A stretch of DNA of 62,740 nt, taken from positions 13,204-75,943 of the forward strand of contig NZ_QTVN01000020.1 of the NCBI RefSeq assembly GCF_003460605.1. The letters are read 5' to 3'. Positions 26,207 through 33,878 of the stretch are shown here, one piece after another. The translations under genes were made by a program, and so were the position numbers. The DNA is from Ruminococcus sp. AF31-8BH (GTDB taxonomy: Bacteria; Bacillota; Clostridia; Lachnospirales; Lachnospiraceae). Position 1 is the stretch's first letter. Each line of letters begins with the position of its first letter. The notes beneath the pieces were generated by a model. That model saw only the letters and a program-made list of their open reading frames with translations, ran no database searches and was not told where the DNA came from.

Positions 26207-27463
26207 ATGAAAAAAGTTACAGCAATTTTGATCGGAGCGGGTCTTAGGGGCGGCTATGTGTATTCCCAGTACGCTTTGGATCATCCGGACGAATTTCAGG
26301 TTGTGGCAGTTGCAGAGCCGGATAAAGAACGCAGGGAGATTTTTGCTGCGAAGCATCACATTCCGGAAGAATTATGCTTCAAAAGCTATGAGGAGCTTCT
26401 GGCAAAAGAAAAAATGGCGGACTGCGCAATGGTCTGCACCCAGGATAAAATGCATTATGAGCCAGTTGTAATGGCAATGGAAAAAGGCTATCACGTACTT
26501 TGTGAAAAGCCCATGTCACCGGACAAAAAAGAAATCATAAAGATGGGGGAGATGGCGAAAAAATACAACCGGATTTTGTCTGTGTGCCACGTACTTCGGT
26601 ATTCACCCTTCTTTTCCAAATTAAAGGAACTTCTGGAAGAGGGCAGAATCGGAAGGCTGATGACCATTCAGCACATGGAGGAAGTGGGCTACTGGCACCA
26701 CGCTCACAGCTTTGTCCGCGGAAACTGGCGAAATGCAGAGGAATCCAGCCCTATGATCCTGCAGAAATGCTGCCATGATATGGATATTATGCTGTGGCTG
26801 GCGGACAGCAAATGCGAAAGCATCAGCTCCTTCGGGGAATTATCTTATTTCAAAGAGGAAAACAGTCCCGAAGGTGCGCCTGCCTATTGTCTGGATGGCT
26901 GCAGCCACAGGGATGAATGTGCCTTTTATGCACCAAGGTTTTATCTGGAGCATCCCAAAGCAGTGGATGACGGGCTTGTGTATGCCGTAACAGATCCGGC
27001 AGACCCGGAGCATGTTCTGGAAGCGCTGAAAAAAGGGCCTTACGGCAGATGTGTGTTCCACTGTGATAACACCGTTGTGGATCATCAGAGTGTGGATATC
27101 CATTTTGAAAATCAGGTGACCGCTACCTTCCTTATGACCGCATTTACCAACCAGTGTGCAAGACGGATCCGCCTTATGGGAACAAAGGGGGAAATCAAGG
27201 GAGATATGGACACGGGCGTGATCGAGATCATTGATTTCGTAAGCCAGAACCATGAAACCATACAGCTGCACACTCCGGCCAAGGGACACAACGGAAGCGA
27301 CATGAGCATGATGCGTGATTTCGTAAGAATGATCGGAGAAGGCAAAAAAGGAAAGACAGATGCCTCCGTTTCTGTGGAAAGCCATCTGATGGCCCTGGCA
27401 GCAGAGGAAGCAAGAGTAAAAGGACAGGTTATCGATTTCGGGGAGTTTTGTAAGTGGAATTAA
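26207..27463 (+). CDS. Gfo/Idh/MocA family oxidoreductase with Cys cluster
   Basis: A 418-residue NAD(P)-dependent protein. The Rossmann domain begins VTAILIGAGLRGGYVYS and continues to VLCEKPMSPDKKEI, where EKP is the family signature. The catalytic-domain helix has MILQKCCHDMDIMLWLADSK (K and H positions typical of the family). A cysteine-rich insert, YCLDGCSHRDECAFYAPRFY (C-x3-C-x5-C), is seen in a subset of these enzymes. It follows the fucosidase by seven bases. It could oxidise a released sugar or act as an NAD-dependent glycosidase (GH109 and GH4-like chemistry is known for relatives); I cannot choose from sequence alone. Confidence 0.88.
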   Translation: MKKVTAILIGAGLRGGYVYSQYALDHPDEFQVVAVAEPDKERREIFAAKHHIPEELCFKSYEELLAKEKMADCAMVCTQDKMHYEPVVMAMEKGYHVLCEKPMSPDKKEIIKMGEMAKKYNRILSVCHVLRYSPFFSKLKELLEEGRIGRLMTIQHMEEVGYWHHAHSFVRGNWRNAEESSPMILQKCCHDMDIMLWLADSKCESISSFGELSYFKEENSPEGAPAYCLDGCSHRDECAFYAPRFYLEHPKAVDDGLVYAVTDPADPEHVLEALKKGPYGRCVFHCDNTVVDHQSVDIHFENQVTATFLMTAFTNQCARRIRLMGTKGEIKGDMDTGVIEIIDFVSQNHETIQLHTPAKGHNGSDMSMMRDFVRMIGEGKKGKTDASVSVESHLMALAAEEARVKGQVIDFGEFCKWN

Positions 27464-28272
27464 TTGAATTTTTGAATAGAATTCATATGGTACAGCCAGC
27501 TGTGGAAATGTTGAAACAGCTGGCTGCTTCCAAAAGAATAAAAGAAGAACAGTATTTGCAGGATAAAATGCTTTATAAAAGAAACAGGCAGCAGTTTTAT
27601 GAGAAGGTAAAGCAGCATAAGGACTATCGGCTGCGGTTTTTGTATGATTTCTGCCGCATGGGAGTAGAAGCCTATGAGGATTATCAGTCACAGGGAATCG
27701 GGGATGAAATATTTGACGCTACCTTTTATGATCTTACCCTATGGTGTGAAAACTGCTTCCGGGAATATGGGGAGTATGGCATCAACGAATACGACTGGTT
27801 TTTCCGTCATTTTGACCTGCAGATTTTCCGGCTGGGAAGGCTGGAATTTGAAAAAATGGAATCTCCATGGGAGATCCACGCTGCGGGCTGGGAAATAAGA
27901 AAAGGCCACCCGGTGATCAGTGTCCACATTCCGCAGGGGGAAAAGCTGACACCCCAGGCAGCAGCCCATTCCCTGGAAAAAGGAAAAAGCTTCTGGGGAG
28001 ATGAGCTGCCTTATCTGTGTCATTCCTGGCTTTTATATCCGGGGCTGAAAGAAGTACTTTCACAGACAAGCAATATCCTGCAGTTTCAGAATTATTTTCA
28101 GATTGTGGACATTGATTTTGCAGAGAAAGAAGCAGAGTGGCGAATTTTCGGAAAGGTGGAAGAAAATCCGGAAAAATATCCAGAAAACACCACCCTGCAA
28201 AAAAGGGCAAAACAGTATCTTCTGTCCGGGAAAAAACTTGGAAACGGGCTGGGAGTTCTGCAGGAACTTTGA
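27454..28272 (+). CDS. GNAT-like C-terminal domain (GNAT_C/DUF5596) protein
   Basis: A 272-residue cytoplasmic protein whose start (GTG 27454) overlaps the oxidoreductase gene by ten bases. The pattern FYDLTLWCENCFREYGEYGI, NEYDWFFRHFDLQIFRLGRL with EFEKM, and ISVHIPQGEKLTPQAAAHSL resembles the acyltransferase-associated GNAT_C/DUF5596 family that is frequent in Lachnospiraceae glycoside operons. No enzymatic role has been established to my knowledge. Strict coupling to the fucosidase/oxidoreductase genes suggests a role with sugar or sugar-phosphate substrates. Confidence 0.65.
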   Translation: MELIEFLNRIHMVQPAVEMLKQLAASKRIKEEQYLQDKMLYKRNRQQFYEKVKQHKDYRLRFLYDFCRMGVEAYEDYQSQGIGDEIFDATFYDLTLWCENCFREYGEYGINEYDWFFRHFDLQIFRLGRLEFEKMESPWEIHAAGWEIRKGHPVISVHIPQGEKLTPQAAAHSLEKGKSFWGDELPYLCHSWLLYPGLKEVLSQTSNILQFQNYFQIVDIDFAEKEAEWRIFGKVEENPEKYPENTTLQKRAKQYLLSGKKLGNGLGVLQEL

Positions 28273-28280
28273 GGTTAAAA

Positions 28281-28309
28281 TTGACAAGAATGGGATAGTC
28301 TGTTACGAT
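28281..28309 (+). promoter_or_regulatory. Sigma-A promoter of the hexosamine salvage genes
   Basis: TTGACA (28281-28286), a 17-base spacer and TACGAT (28304-28309) form a strong promoter in the gap before the nucleotidyltransferase gene. The NahK/GalE module can therefore be expressed apart from the uptake operon. Confidence 0.8.
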
Positions 28310-28365
28310 AATCAGAGTAACAAAATTGAAATTTTATTGCGCGAAAGCAGGGAGGTAGCAGTAAT

Positions 28366-29292
28366 ATGAAAAAGCCAGCATTAGTAGTAATGGCAGCAGG
28401 TATGGGAAGCAGATACGGCGGTCTCAAACAGATCGACCCGGTAGATAAAGAGGGAGATATTATTATCGATTTTTCTATCTATGATGCGCTCCAGGCAGGA
28501 TTTGAAAAAATTGTATTTATCATAAAGAAAGAAAACGAGGCAGATTTCCGTGCAGCCATCGGCGACCGCATGAGCAAGCATGCAGAGGTAGTCTTTGTAT
28601 TCCAGGATCTGCACAATCTTCCGGAAGGCTATCAGGTTCCGGAAGGACGTGTGAAACCATGGGGCACAGGTCATGCGATCATGAGCTGTATCGATGTGAT
28701 CGACGGACCATTTGCAGTTATCAATGCAGACGATTATTATGGTCGTCATGCATTTCAGATGGCTTATGATTTCCTTACCAAGAACCAGGATCAGGATGGT
28801 GTTTACCAGTATATGATGGTTGGCTACAAGCTGGAGAACACCCTTACCGACAACGGCCATGTGGCACGAGGCGTATGTGTGACAGACGAGGACGGATACC
28901 TGAAGGATATCAATGAGCGTACCCACATTGAGAAAAAGGACGGCGGCGCAGCCTACACAGAGGATGACGGTGCTACCTGGACCGCACTTCCTATGGATGC
29001 TACCGTATCCATGAACATGTGGGGATTTTCCGCAAGCATTCTGAAGGAGCTGAAGGACAGATTCCCGTTATTCCTTGAGAAGAACATAGAGAAGAACCCG
29101 CTGAAGTGCGAGTATTTCCTTCCATTTGTAGTAGATGAGCTTCTTGGTGAGAAGAAAGCCACTGTTAAGGTGCTGAAATCCATGGACAAATGGTATGGCG
29201 TTACCTATAAAGAGGACAAGCCGGTTGTAATGGCTGCTGTCCAGAAGATGAAGGATGAAGGCGTTTATCCTCAGAAGCTGTGGGAGGACTGA
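28366..29292 (+). CDS. Sugar-1-phosphate nucleotidyltransferase
   Basis: A 308-residue nucleotidyltransferase of the NTP_transferase fold: the N-terminal loop ALVVMAAGMGSRYGGLKQID binds the nucleotide, KPWGTGHAI is the substrate segment, and AVINADDYYG carries the metal-binding Asp pair. It makes an NDP-sugar plus pyrophosphate from an NTP and a sugar-1-phosphate. Directly followed by NahK (three bases) and GalE, it most likely uridylylates the GlcNAc-1-P or GalNAc-1-P produced by NahK, the same task as LnpC in Bifidobacterium but by a different protein family. The GGGAGGTAGC ribosome site supports the start. Exact sugar specificity is not shown by sequence. Confidence 0.85.
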   Translation: MKKPALVVMAAGMGSRYGGLKQIDPVDKEGDIIIDFSIYDALQAGFEKIVFIIKKENEADFRAAIGDRMSKHAEVVFVFQDLHNLPEGYQVPEGRVKPWGTGHAIMSCIDVIDGPFAVINADDYYGRHAFQMAYDFLTKNQDQDGVYQYMMVGYKLENTLTDNGHVARGVCVTDEDGYLKDINERTHIEKKDGGAAYTEDDGATWTALPMDATVSMNMWGFSASILKELKDRFPLFLEKNIEKNPLKCEYFLPFVVDELLGEKKATVKVLKSMDKWYGVTYKEDKPVVMAAVQKMKDEGVYPQKLWED

Positions 29293-29295
29293 TCC

Positions 29296-30414
29296 GTGGA
29301 AAGAGCAAAAGAGGCAAGCCGTCAGGAACTGCTGGAAGTAATTTCAGGCTTTGATTTTGGCGGAGAACTGGAAGAGGTTGGTATTTTTGGAAACGGTCAT
29401 ATTAACGAGACTTACTGTGCGGTATTTTCCACAGATACCGGAAAGAAAAAATTTATTCTGCAGAAAATGAATCACCAGATTTTCAAGGATCCCGTTGGCC
29501 TTATGGAAAATATCAGCGGAGTCACCTCCTGGCTGAAGAAGAAAATCCAGGAGAACGGCGGGGATGTGGAGCGTGAGACTTTGAATATTGTCAATGACCG
29601 CGAGGGTTCCCCTTATCTGGTAGATAAAGAAGGAGAATACTGGAGAGCCTACCTGTTTATTGAAGGAGCGACCTGCTTTGACCAGGTGGAAAATGATGAG
29701 GATTTCTACCAGAGTGCCCTTGCATTTGGTAATTTCCAGAGACTTCTTTCTGATTATCCGGCAGAAACTCTTCATGAGACCATTCCGGATTTTCACAATA
29801 CAGTGAAGCGTTTCGGCGATTTCAAAAAGGCTGTGGCAGAGGATGCGTGCGGCCGCGCAGCTGATGTCCAGAAGGAGATTCAGTTTGTCCTGGAAAGAGA
29901 GCAGCTGGCACATACCCTTGTGGACCTTCAGAAAGCAGGAAAGCTGCCGCTTCGCGTAACTCACAATGACACCAAGCTGAACAATATTATGATCGATGAT
30001 GTCACCCACAAGGGAATCTGCGTCATTGACCTTGATACGGTAATGCCGGGACTTTCCCTGAATGATTTCGGAGATTCCATCCGCTTCGGAGCCAGCACGG
30101 CAGCAGAGGACGAACAGGACATTTCCAAAGTATCCTGTGACCTTCACCTGTTTGAAGTGTATGTAAAGGGATTCCTGGAAGGCTGCGGCGGTGCACTTAC
30201 AGATCTGGAAGTGGAAATGCTTCCTATGGGCGCCATTCTTATGACCTTTGAATGTGGAATGCGCTTCCTTGCAGATCACCTTGAGGGAGACCATTATTTC
30301 CGTATCCACAGGGAAAATCACAATCTGGATCGTGCCAGAACCCAGTTTAAGCTTGTTTGGGATATGGAACAGAAATTATCTGAGATGAAAGCTATTGTAC
30401 AAAAATATAAATAG
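29296..30414 (+). CDS. nahK: N-acetylhexosamine 1-kinase (NahK/LnpB-like)
   Basis: A 372-residue kinase of the aminoglycoside phosphotransferase fold that closely follows Bifidobacterium NahK: GNGHINETYCAVF, FILQKMNHQIFKDPVGLMEN, the catalytic loop LRVTHNDTKLNNIMIDD with D225, VIDLDTVMPGLSLNDFGDSI, RFGASTAAEDEQDISKV and ECGMRFLADHLEGDHYF. NahK phosphorylates GlcNAc or GalNAc at C1 in the lacto-N-biose/galacto-N-biose pathway. GTG 29296 follows GGGAGGA. Between a sugar nucleotidyltransferase and GalE, it completes the kinase, uridylyl transfer and epimerase steps. The GH112 phosphorylase normally paired with it is absent here. Confidence 0.88.
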   Translation: MERAKEASRQELLEVISGFDFGGELEEVGIFGNGHINETYCAVFSTDTGKKKFILQKMNHQIFKDPVGLMENISGVTSWLKKKIQENGGDVERETLNIVNDREGSPYLVDKEGEYWRAYLFIEGATCFDQVENDEDFYQSALAFGNFQRLLSDYPAETLHETIPDFHNTVKRFGDFKKAVAEDACGRAADVQKEIQFVLEREQLAHTLVDLQKAGKLPLRVTHNDTKLNNIMIDDVTHKGICVIDLDTVMPGLSLNDFGDSIRFGASTAAEDEQDISKVSCDLHLFEVYVKGFLEGCGGALTDLEVEMLPMGAILMTFECGMRFLADHLEGDHYFRIHRENHNLDRARTQFKLVWDMEQKLSEMKAIVQKYK

Positions 30415-30460
30415 TGGTATCCTAAAACTTGCAGAGAATAAGTTGTCTTTGCGGATACCA
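30415..30460 (+). other. Intercistronic hairpin between nahK and galE
   Basis: TGGTATCC (30415-30422) pairs with GGATACCA (30453-30460); an inner ACTT/AAGT pairing is possible. It begins one base after the nahK stop. There is no U-run, so it more likely stabilises or separates the transcripts than ends them. Confidence 0.5.
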
Positions 30461-30500
30461 TAAGGAAACCAAAAGTTGGTTGCATAAGGAGGAAATTATC

Positions 30501-31517
30501 ATGGCAATTTTAGTAACAGGCGGTGCAGGATATATTGGAAGCCACACAGTTGTAGAACTTCAGAACTCCGGTTACGATGTAGTAGTTCTGGACAATCTGT
30601 CCAATTCCAGCGAGAAGGCACTTGATAGAGTTTCCAAAATTACAGGCAAGCCAGTGAAATTCTATAAAGCTGATATCCTGGACAGAGAAGCCCTCGACCA
30701 GATTTTTGACAAAGAAGACATTGACTCCTGTATTCATTTCGCCGGACTGAAGGCAGTTGGAGAGTCTGTAGTGAAACCATGGGAATATTATGAGAATAAT
30801 ATTGCAGGAACCCTGACTCTTGTAGATGTAATGAGAAAACACGGCGTTAAGAATATTATTTTCTCTTCCTCTGCAACTGTATATGGTGATCCGGCTCAGA
30901 TCCCGATCACAGAAGAGTGCCCGAAGGGACAGTGCACCAACCCATACGGCTGGACCAAATCCATGCTGGAGCAGGTGCTGACTGACATTCAGAAGGCTGA
31001 TCCTGAGTGGAATGTAATGCTTCTTCGTTACTTCAATCCAATTGGAGCACACAAGAGCGGAACCATCGGAGAGAACCCAAATGGTATCCCGAACAACCTT
31101 ATGCCATACATCACACAGGTTGCTGTTGGCAAGCTGAAAGAGCTTGGCGTATTCGGAAACGACTACGACACTCCGGACGGAACTGGTGTGAGAGATTATA
31201 TCCACGTAGTGGATCTTGCCAAAGGCCATGTAAAAGCCCTCAAGAAGATCGAGGAGAATCCGGGACTTGCAATCTACAACCTTGGTACAGGCAAAGGCTA
31301 CAGCGTTCTTGACATTGTGAAGAACTTCGAGGCTGCAACAGGCGTGAAGATCCCATACGTGATCAAACCTCGTCGTGCCGGTGATATTGCAACCTGCTAC
31401 TGCGATGCTTCCAAGGCAGCCAGAGAGCTTGGCTGGACTGCAGAAAATGGCATCCGTGAAATGTGCGAGGATTCCTGGAGATGGCAGAGCAATAACCCGA
31501 ATGGTTATGATGACTAA
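30501..31517 (+). CDS. galE: UDP-glucose/UDP-N-acetylglucosamine 4-epimerase
   Basis: A 338-residue GalE of the SDR family. It shows the NAD-binding [29 protein letters not shown], the active-site region [10 protein letters not shown] and [10 protein letters not shown] (Tyr and Lys of YxxxK), and the C-terminal [20 protein letters not shown]. It interconverts UDP-glucose and UDP-galactose, and in many homologues UDP-GlcNAc and UDP-GalNAc, needed to complete salvage from NahK products. ATG 30501 follows AAGGAGGAAATTATC; longer in-frame starts lie in the hairpin region. It is 86 bases after nahK and overlaps or abuts the HAD gene. Confidence 0.95.
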   Translation: MAILVTGGAGYIGSHTVVELQNSGYDVVVLDNLSNSSEKALDRVSKITGKPVKFYKADILDREALDQIFDKEDIDSCIHFAGLKAVGESVVKPWEYYENNIAGTLTLVDVMRKHGVKNIIFSSSATVYGDPAQIPITEECPKGQCTNPYGWTKSMLEQVLTDIQKADPEWNVMLLRYFNPIGAHKSGTIGENPNGIPNNLMPYITQVAVGKLKELGVFGNDYDTPDGTGVRDYIHVVDLAKGHVKALKKIEENPGLAIYNLGTGKGYSVLDIVKNFEAATGVKIPYVIKPRRAGDIATCYCDASKAARELGWTAENGIREMCEDSWRWQSNNPNGYDD

Positions 31518-31518
31518 T

Positions 31519-32127
31519 ATGGTTCGCAATTTGATTTTTGATGTTGGAAATGTTCTGATCGGGTATCGTTGGTTTGAGATGCTCACAGAAGATTTTGGGC
31601 TGTCTTCGGAGGAGGCAAACAGAATCGGAAACGAAATGTTTGAGAATGATCTGTGGGGACTTGGTCTGGACGGTGGCCGGATTACTCTGGATGAGGCGAT
31701 TCTGGAATACGGTAAATTGTATCCGCAGGATATTCGGGTAATGGAATGGTTTCTCAGAAATGGAGAAAGGATGGCTGTGAAGCGTCCTGAAATCTGGGAA
31801 AAGGTTATCGGACTAAAGAAAAAAGGCTATAACATCTACATATTGTCCAATTATTCAAAAGAATTATTCGAGATGCATACGAAGGATGCTTCTTTTTTGA
31901 AGGTTCTTGACGGTGGAATCGTTTCCTATCAGGTGAAGGAGATCAAACCTGGCAGAAGAATCTACGAGCTGCTTCTGGAGAAATATGATCTGAAAGCAGA
32001 GGAGTGCCTGTTCTTCGATGACCGCGCAGACAATGTGGAAGCGGCAAGGAATATGGGAATTGAGGCAATCCAGGTCACATCAAGAGAGATGCTGAACGAA
32101 ATCCTCGACAAAATGCTATCCGAGTAA
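31519..32127 (+). CDS. HAD-superfamily hydrolase
   Basis: A roughly 202-residue HAD subfamily IA phosphatase. Motif I is LIFDVGNVLIGY (the second Asp of DxD is replaced by Gly-Asn, as in YihX-like sugar phosphatases), motif II ILSNYS, motif III Lys in VKEIKPGRRIYELLL, and motif IV ECLFFDDRADNVEAARNMGI. YihX-like enzymes dephosphorylate hexose-1-phosphates, which fits a location next to NahK and GalE; this is inference. The start is uncertain: ATGs at 31507, 31510 and 31519 are in frame; 31519 gives the usual N-terminus and needs almost no overlap with galE. Confidence 0.85.
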   Translation: MVRNLIFDVGNVLIGYRWFEMLTEDFGLSSEEANRIGNEMFENDLWGLGLDGGRITLDEAILEYGKLYPQDIRVMEWFLRNGERMAVKRPEIWEKVIGLKKKGYNIYILSNYSKELFEMHTKDASFLKVLDGGIVSYQVKEIKPGRRIYELLLEKYDLKAEECLFFDDRADNVEAARNMGIEAIQVTSREMLNEILDKMLSE

Positions 32128-32130
32128 ATA

Positions 32131-32161
32131 AAAAGGCTGTCCCTCCGGGGGCAGCTTTTTC
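32131..32161 (+). terminator. Terminator of the galE/HAD transcript
   Basis: AAAAAGGCTGTCCC with GGGGCAGCTTTTT around a short TCCG loop, ending in five Ts, lies just after the HAD stop codon. Confidence 0.8.
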
Positions 32162-32170
32162 TAACAAAAA

Positions 32171-32271
32171 AATGCCCAGGCTTTTTCTAACCAGCCGTGA
32201 GCAAAAAAAAGGTATAGAAAAATGCCCAGGCTTTTTCTAACCAGCCGTGAGCAAAAAAAAAGGTATAGAAA
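32171..32271. repeat. Two tandem 50/51-bp repeats next to tRNA-Phe
   Basis: A unit beginning AATGCCCAGGCTTTTTC and ending AAAGGTATAGAAA is present at 32171-32220 and again at 32221-32271 (one extra A). Each unit starts with the same bases (AATGCCCAG) as the 3' end of the adjacent tRNA-Phe gene, which begins the third, partial copy at 32272. On the minus strand the units lie downstream of the tRNA and contain T-runs, so they probably are duplicated terminator/tail sequence. Confidence 0.85.
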
Positions 32272-32273
32272 AA

Positions 32274-32346
<73 letters not shown>

Positions 32347-32376
32347 ATTTGCAAGTTCTTTGAACTTACAGACGTT

Positions 32377-32405
32377 ATCATACCACAGAAATGTTTCGCA
32401 TGCAA
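32377..32405 (-). promoter_or_regulatory. Promoter of tRNA-Phe
   Basis: On the minus strand TTGCAT (32405-32400), a 17-base spacer and TATGAT (32382-32377) form a good sigma-A promoter for the tRNA gene. A perfect small palindrome, AAGTTC-TTT-GAACTT (32354-32368), lies in the leader. Confidence 0.75.
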
Positions 32406-32490
32406 CAGAATTTTTGCAAAAATCTGTAAAATCTGTCAATTTCAAGAATGCAAAACGTCCAAAAGAGATAGCCATTGTAAAATCCATGCC

Positions 32491-32519
32491 TTGCTTTTCA
32501 TATATAGTAATGTTAGAAT
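32491..32519 (+). promoter_or_regulatory. Promoter of the thioredoxin operon
   Basis: TTGCTT (32491-32496), a 17-base spacer and TAGAAT (32514-32519) lie about 90 bases upstream of the thioredoxin reductase-like gene. Confidence 0.65.
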
Positions 32520-32610
32520 GGCAGTAACCTGTAGAAGCAGTATTGCTGACTCACAGTGAGCAGCAACAGAGAAATCCCTACAGGCAATCTGATAAAAAGC
32601 AGGTGAGAAT

Positions 32611-33543
32611 GTGGAAAAAATAGTGATCATCGGCGCCGGACCGGCTGGAATTTCAGCAGCCTTGTATGCTGCGCGGGCCAACATGGATCCCCTTGTGATC
32701 AACAATGGAATCGGCGCTTTGGAAAAAGCGGAGAAAATAGAGAATTACTACGGCATGGATCATCCTGTGTCCGGCAAAGAGCTTTTTGAGATTGGATTAG
32801 CCCAGGCGAAGGCTCTTGGCGTGCGGATTCTGGATGCCCAGGTTCTTGGCATTGGCGGATTTGATACCTTCCAGGTAAAGACTACTGCCGGAGATTTCGA
32901 GACTATCAGCGTGATCCTTGCCACAGGAAGCAAACGAAAAGCTCCTTCCATTCCTGGAATTAAGGAGTTCGAGGGAAGAGGAGTCAGCTACTGTGCGGTG
33001 TGCGACGCATTCTTTTACAGAGGCAAAGACGTTGCCGTGGTTGGAAACAGTGACTTTGCGCTTCATGAGGCAGAAGAACTGGCCCCAATGGCAGGTTCTG
33101 TTACCATCTATACCGATGGCAAAGAACCGGAATTTTCCAGAGAGCCGTCTTTTGCAGTGAATACCATGAAGATTCAGTGCGTGGAAGGTGATGACAAGGT
33201 ATCCGGGCTGCGTGTGATTTCTGGAAAGAAAGAAGAGGCAGAAGTCAGCACACAGGAGTGCAAAGATTCCACGAAGCAGGAAACCTTCGCCCCCGCTGAC
33301 GGCATTTTCGTGGCTATGGGAACTGCAGGAAGCGCGGAGATGGCAAGGCAGATGGGCGCATCCCTTACCGAGAAAGGAAACATAAAAGTAAACGATAAGA
33401 TGGAGAGCTCCATCCCCGGTCTTTTCGCGGCAGGCGACTGTACCGGAGGACTTCTCCAGGTGGCGAAAGCCGTCTATGACGGCGCCCAGGCAGGCATCAG
33501 CGCCAATCAGTATGTGCGCAGCAAATCAACAGTTACAAAATAA
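32611..33543 (+). CDS. trxB: Thioredoxin reductase-like FAD/NAD(P) oxidoreductase
   Basis: A 310-residue low-molecular-weight thioredoxin reductase. FAD-binding IIGAGPAGISAALYAARANM, the redox motif CAVC (C128 and C131) in SYCAVCDAFFYRGKDVAVVG, the second dinucleotide loop and the C-terminal GLFAAGDCTGGLLQVAKAVY with DGAQAG are all present. It transfers electrons from NAD(P)H to thioredoxin. GTG 32611 is the likely start. A thioredoxin gene follows after 26 bases, giving the classical pair. The central domain has a short acidic/Lys insertion (KKEEAEVSTQECKDSTKQE). A ferredoxin-dependent variant cannot be excluded, since the NADPH loop is not canonical. Confidence 0.88.
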   Translation: MEKIVIIGAGPAGISAALYAARANMDPLVINNGIGALEKAEKIENYYGMDHPVSGKELFEIGLAQAKALGVRILDAQVLGIGGFDTFQVKTTAGDFETISVILATGSKRKAPSIPGIKEFEGRGVSYCAVCDAFFYRGKDVAVVGNSDFALHEAEELAPMAGSVTIYTDGKEPEFSREPSFAVNTMKIQCVEGDDKVSGLRVISGKKEEAEVSTQECKDSTKQETFAPADGIFVAMGTAGSAEMARQMGASLTEKGNIKVNDKMESSIPGLFAAGDCTGGLLQVAKAVYDGAQAGISANQYVRSKSTVTK

Positions 33544-33569
33544 TATCAGATAGAAAGGATGAATCAATT

Positions 33570-33872
33570 ATGGCAAAAGTAATCACAACACAGAATTTTG
33601 AAGAAGAAGTACTGAAATCTGAGAAACCGTTCCTTCTGGACTTCTGGGCAACCTGGTGCGGACCATGCATGCGTCAGGGCCCAATCGTGGAAGAACTGGG
33701 AGAAGAAGGCTATGCAGTAGGCAAGGTTGACGTAGACCAGAACATGGAGCTTGCACAGCAGTTCCGTGTTATGAGCATTCCCACTCTGATCGTATTCAAG
33801 AATGGCGAGGAAGCACACCGTCTGGTTGGCCTTACAGAAAAAGAAGACCTGAAAAAGCTGCTTGACGAGTAA
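33570..33872 (+). CDS. trxA: Thioredoxin
   Basis: A 100-residue thioredoxin with the active site ATWCGPCMRQGPIVEEL (C30 and C33) and the cis-proline loop VMSIPTLIVFKNGEE. It reduces protein disulfides in the cytoplasm and is recycled by the upstream reductase. A GAAAGGATG ribosome site precedes ATG 33570. It is slightly short (typical 104-108). Confidence 0.95.
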   Translation: MAKVITTQNFEEEVLKSEKPFLLDFWATWCGPCMRQGPIVEELGEEGYAVGKVDVDQNMELAQQFRVMSIPTLIVFKNGEEAHRLVGLTEKEDLKKLLDE

Positions 33873-33878
33873 TCTAAA

